A DNA stretch of 64,000 nt from Linum tenue. Lineage: Eukaryota > Streptophyta > Magnoliopsida > Malpighiales > Linaceae. The stretch lies in contig CAMGYJ010000008.1 of NCBI GenBank assembly GCA_946122785.1, positions 61,672,877-61,736,876 of the forward strand, written 5' to 3'. A model generated the notes under the pieces. It made no database searches, was not told the DNA's origin, and saw only the letters and a program-made list of their open reading frames with translations. Positions 63,771 through 64,000 of the stretch are shown here, in pieces; position 1 is the first letter of the stretch; each line of letters opens with the position of its first letter. The position numbers and the translations under genes were made by a program.

Positions 63771-64000
63771 TATGTTAATTGTGGAGAATTGAGTGTGTAG
63801 GGTGTATGTTAGAGAATCTTATTGAATCATGTGATTTGTGTGAAATTGATTGAGGGGAATGCATGGGATGTGATTGAATTATGTTGGGCAAAGTCCCATT
63901 TGCTTGTTTGAGCCCTTGTGTGCAAGAATTTGGCCAATTTCATTTTTAACTTAATAGTGCACACAAGATGTTCGATGAAATGCCTGTTTTCCATGCCATG

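Larger units (their letters stand above)
58608..64000 (+). mobile_element. Element F: Athila-type gag-protease LTR element, 5' part
   Basis: Plus-strand element starting at 58613 inside the transposase coding frame and running past the window end. It shows a 5' LTR (58613-59960), tRNA-Asp PBS (59967), gag-protease (60104-62893), the conserved tract (62932), a cluster of CACGGCCGTG palindromes (63090-63390), and a TATA-bearing leader (63400-63760). RT, RNase H and the integrase core are missing although the ORF ends with an integrase-tail-like VHGHHLKLYL. The left flank CGATT (58608-58612) should recur at its far end. It is less decayed than the related element A. Confidence 0.85.

Noticed and set aside
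62996..63792. Long ORFs on both strands downstream of F's gag-protease
   Set aside because: They translate the palindrome cluster (repeated Ala/Arg/Pro/Cys-rich peptides) and the CCGG-rich leader; no domain in any frame.

Overview
This window is nuclear DNA of a flowering plant, most likely a eudicot. The evidence is plant-type spliced genes, a secreted peptide-hormone precursor of the land-plant RGF/GLV/CLEL family, Athila-type and chromovirus Ty3/gypsy elements, Ty1/copia, hAT and Mutator-like elements, and an AT-rich background with many MITE-like repeats. The species cannot be named from the sequence. The window is gene-poor and is mainly a stack of transposable elements inserted into one another. 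Only one gene looks intact and host-like: the RGF-type precursor at 21383-21871.

Layout. 1-5171: minus-strand Athila-type element (A) with decayed gag-protease and its 5' LTR; its other end lies outside the window. 5172-7000: MITE and AT-rich repeats. 7014-20352: a decayed plus-strand Ty1/copia element cut by insertions. These are a 7.1 kb non-autonomous LTR element (B, 7932-15011, target duplication GGCAC), a probable solo LTR (16194-17780), and a solo LTR (18457-19747) sitting inside the RNase H codons. 20381-20555: hAT transposase remnant. 21383-21871: RGF-like gene. 22118-24073: Mutator-like terminal-inverted-repeat element whose ends are ladders of short inverted GTGCGATTT modules and which carries its own minus-strand gene. 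24687-24827: isolated coding exon. 27793-28479 and 29782-30731: non-autonomous TIR elements, the second inserted upstream of a decayed histone H2A gene (30975-31424). 32186-37490: minus-strand chromovirus (D) containing a nested gag-only element (E). 38382-39784: TIR element. 39887-41460: solo Athila-type LTR. 41471-46874: nearly complete but stop-ridden chromovirus (G).

46928-58612 is one large Mutator-like element. It carries a ULP1-type cysteine protease gene on the plus strand and a FAR1/MULE transposase gene on the minus strand, converging near 51360. The transposase gene is cut by two Athila-type elements: C (51881-57386, target duplication CTTGC) and F (58613 to beyond the window end). 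The transposase frame resumes exactly when element C and one copy of its duplication are removed.

Shared themes: A, C and F all have a tRNA-Asp-type primer binding site, an ORF ending 31-38 bp before a conserved GCGCTTG(T/-)TGGGAGGC tract, and CACGGCCGTG palindromes. A and F also share a TATA/UTR/splice-donor-like module downstream of gag-protease. A short motif (consensus GATATTAGTCTGGGC) recurs in the introns of both genes of the 46.9-58.6 kb Mutator-like element, always on the sense strand.
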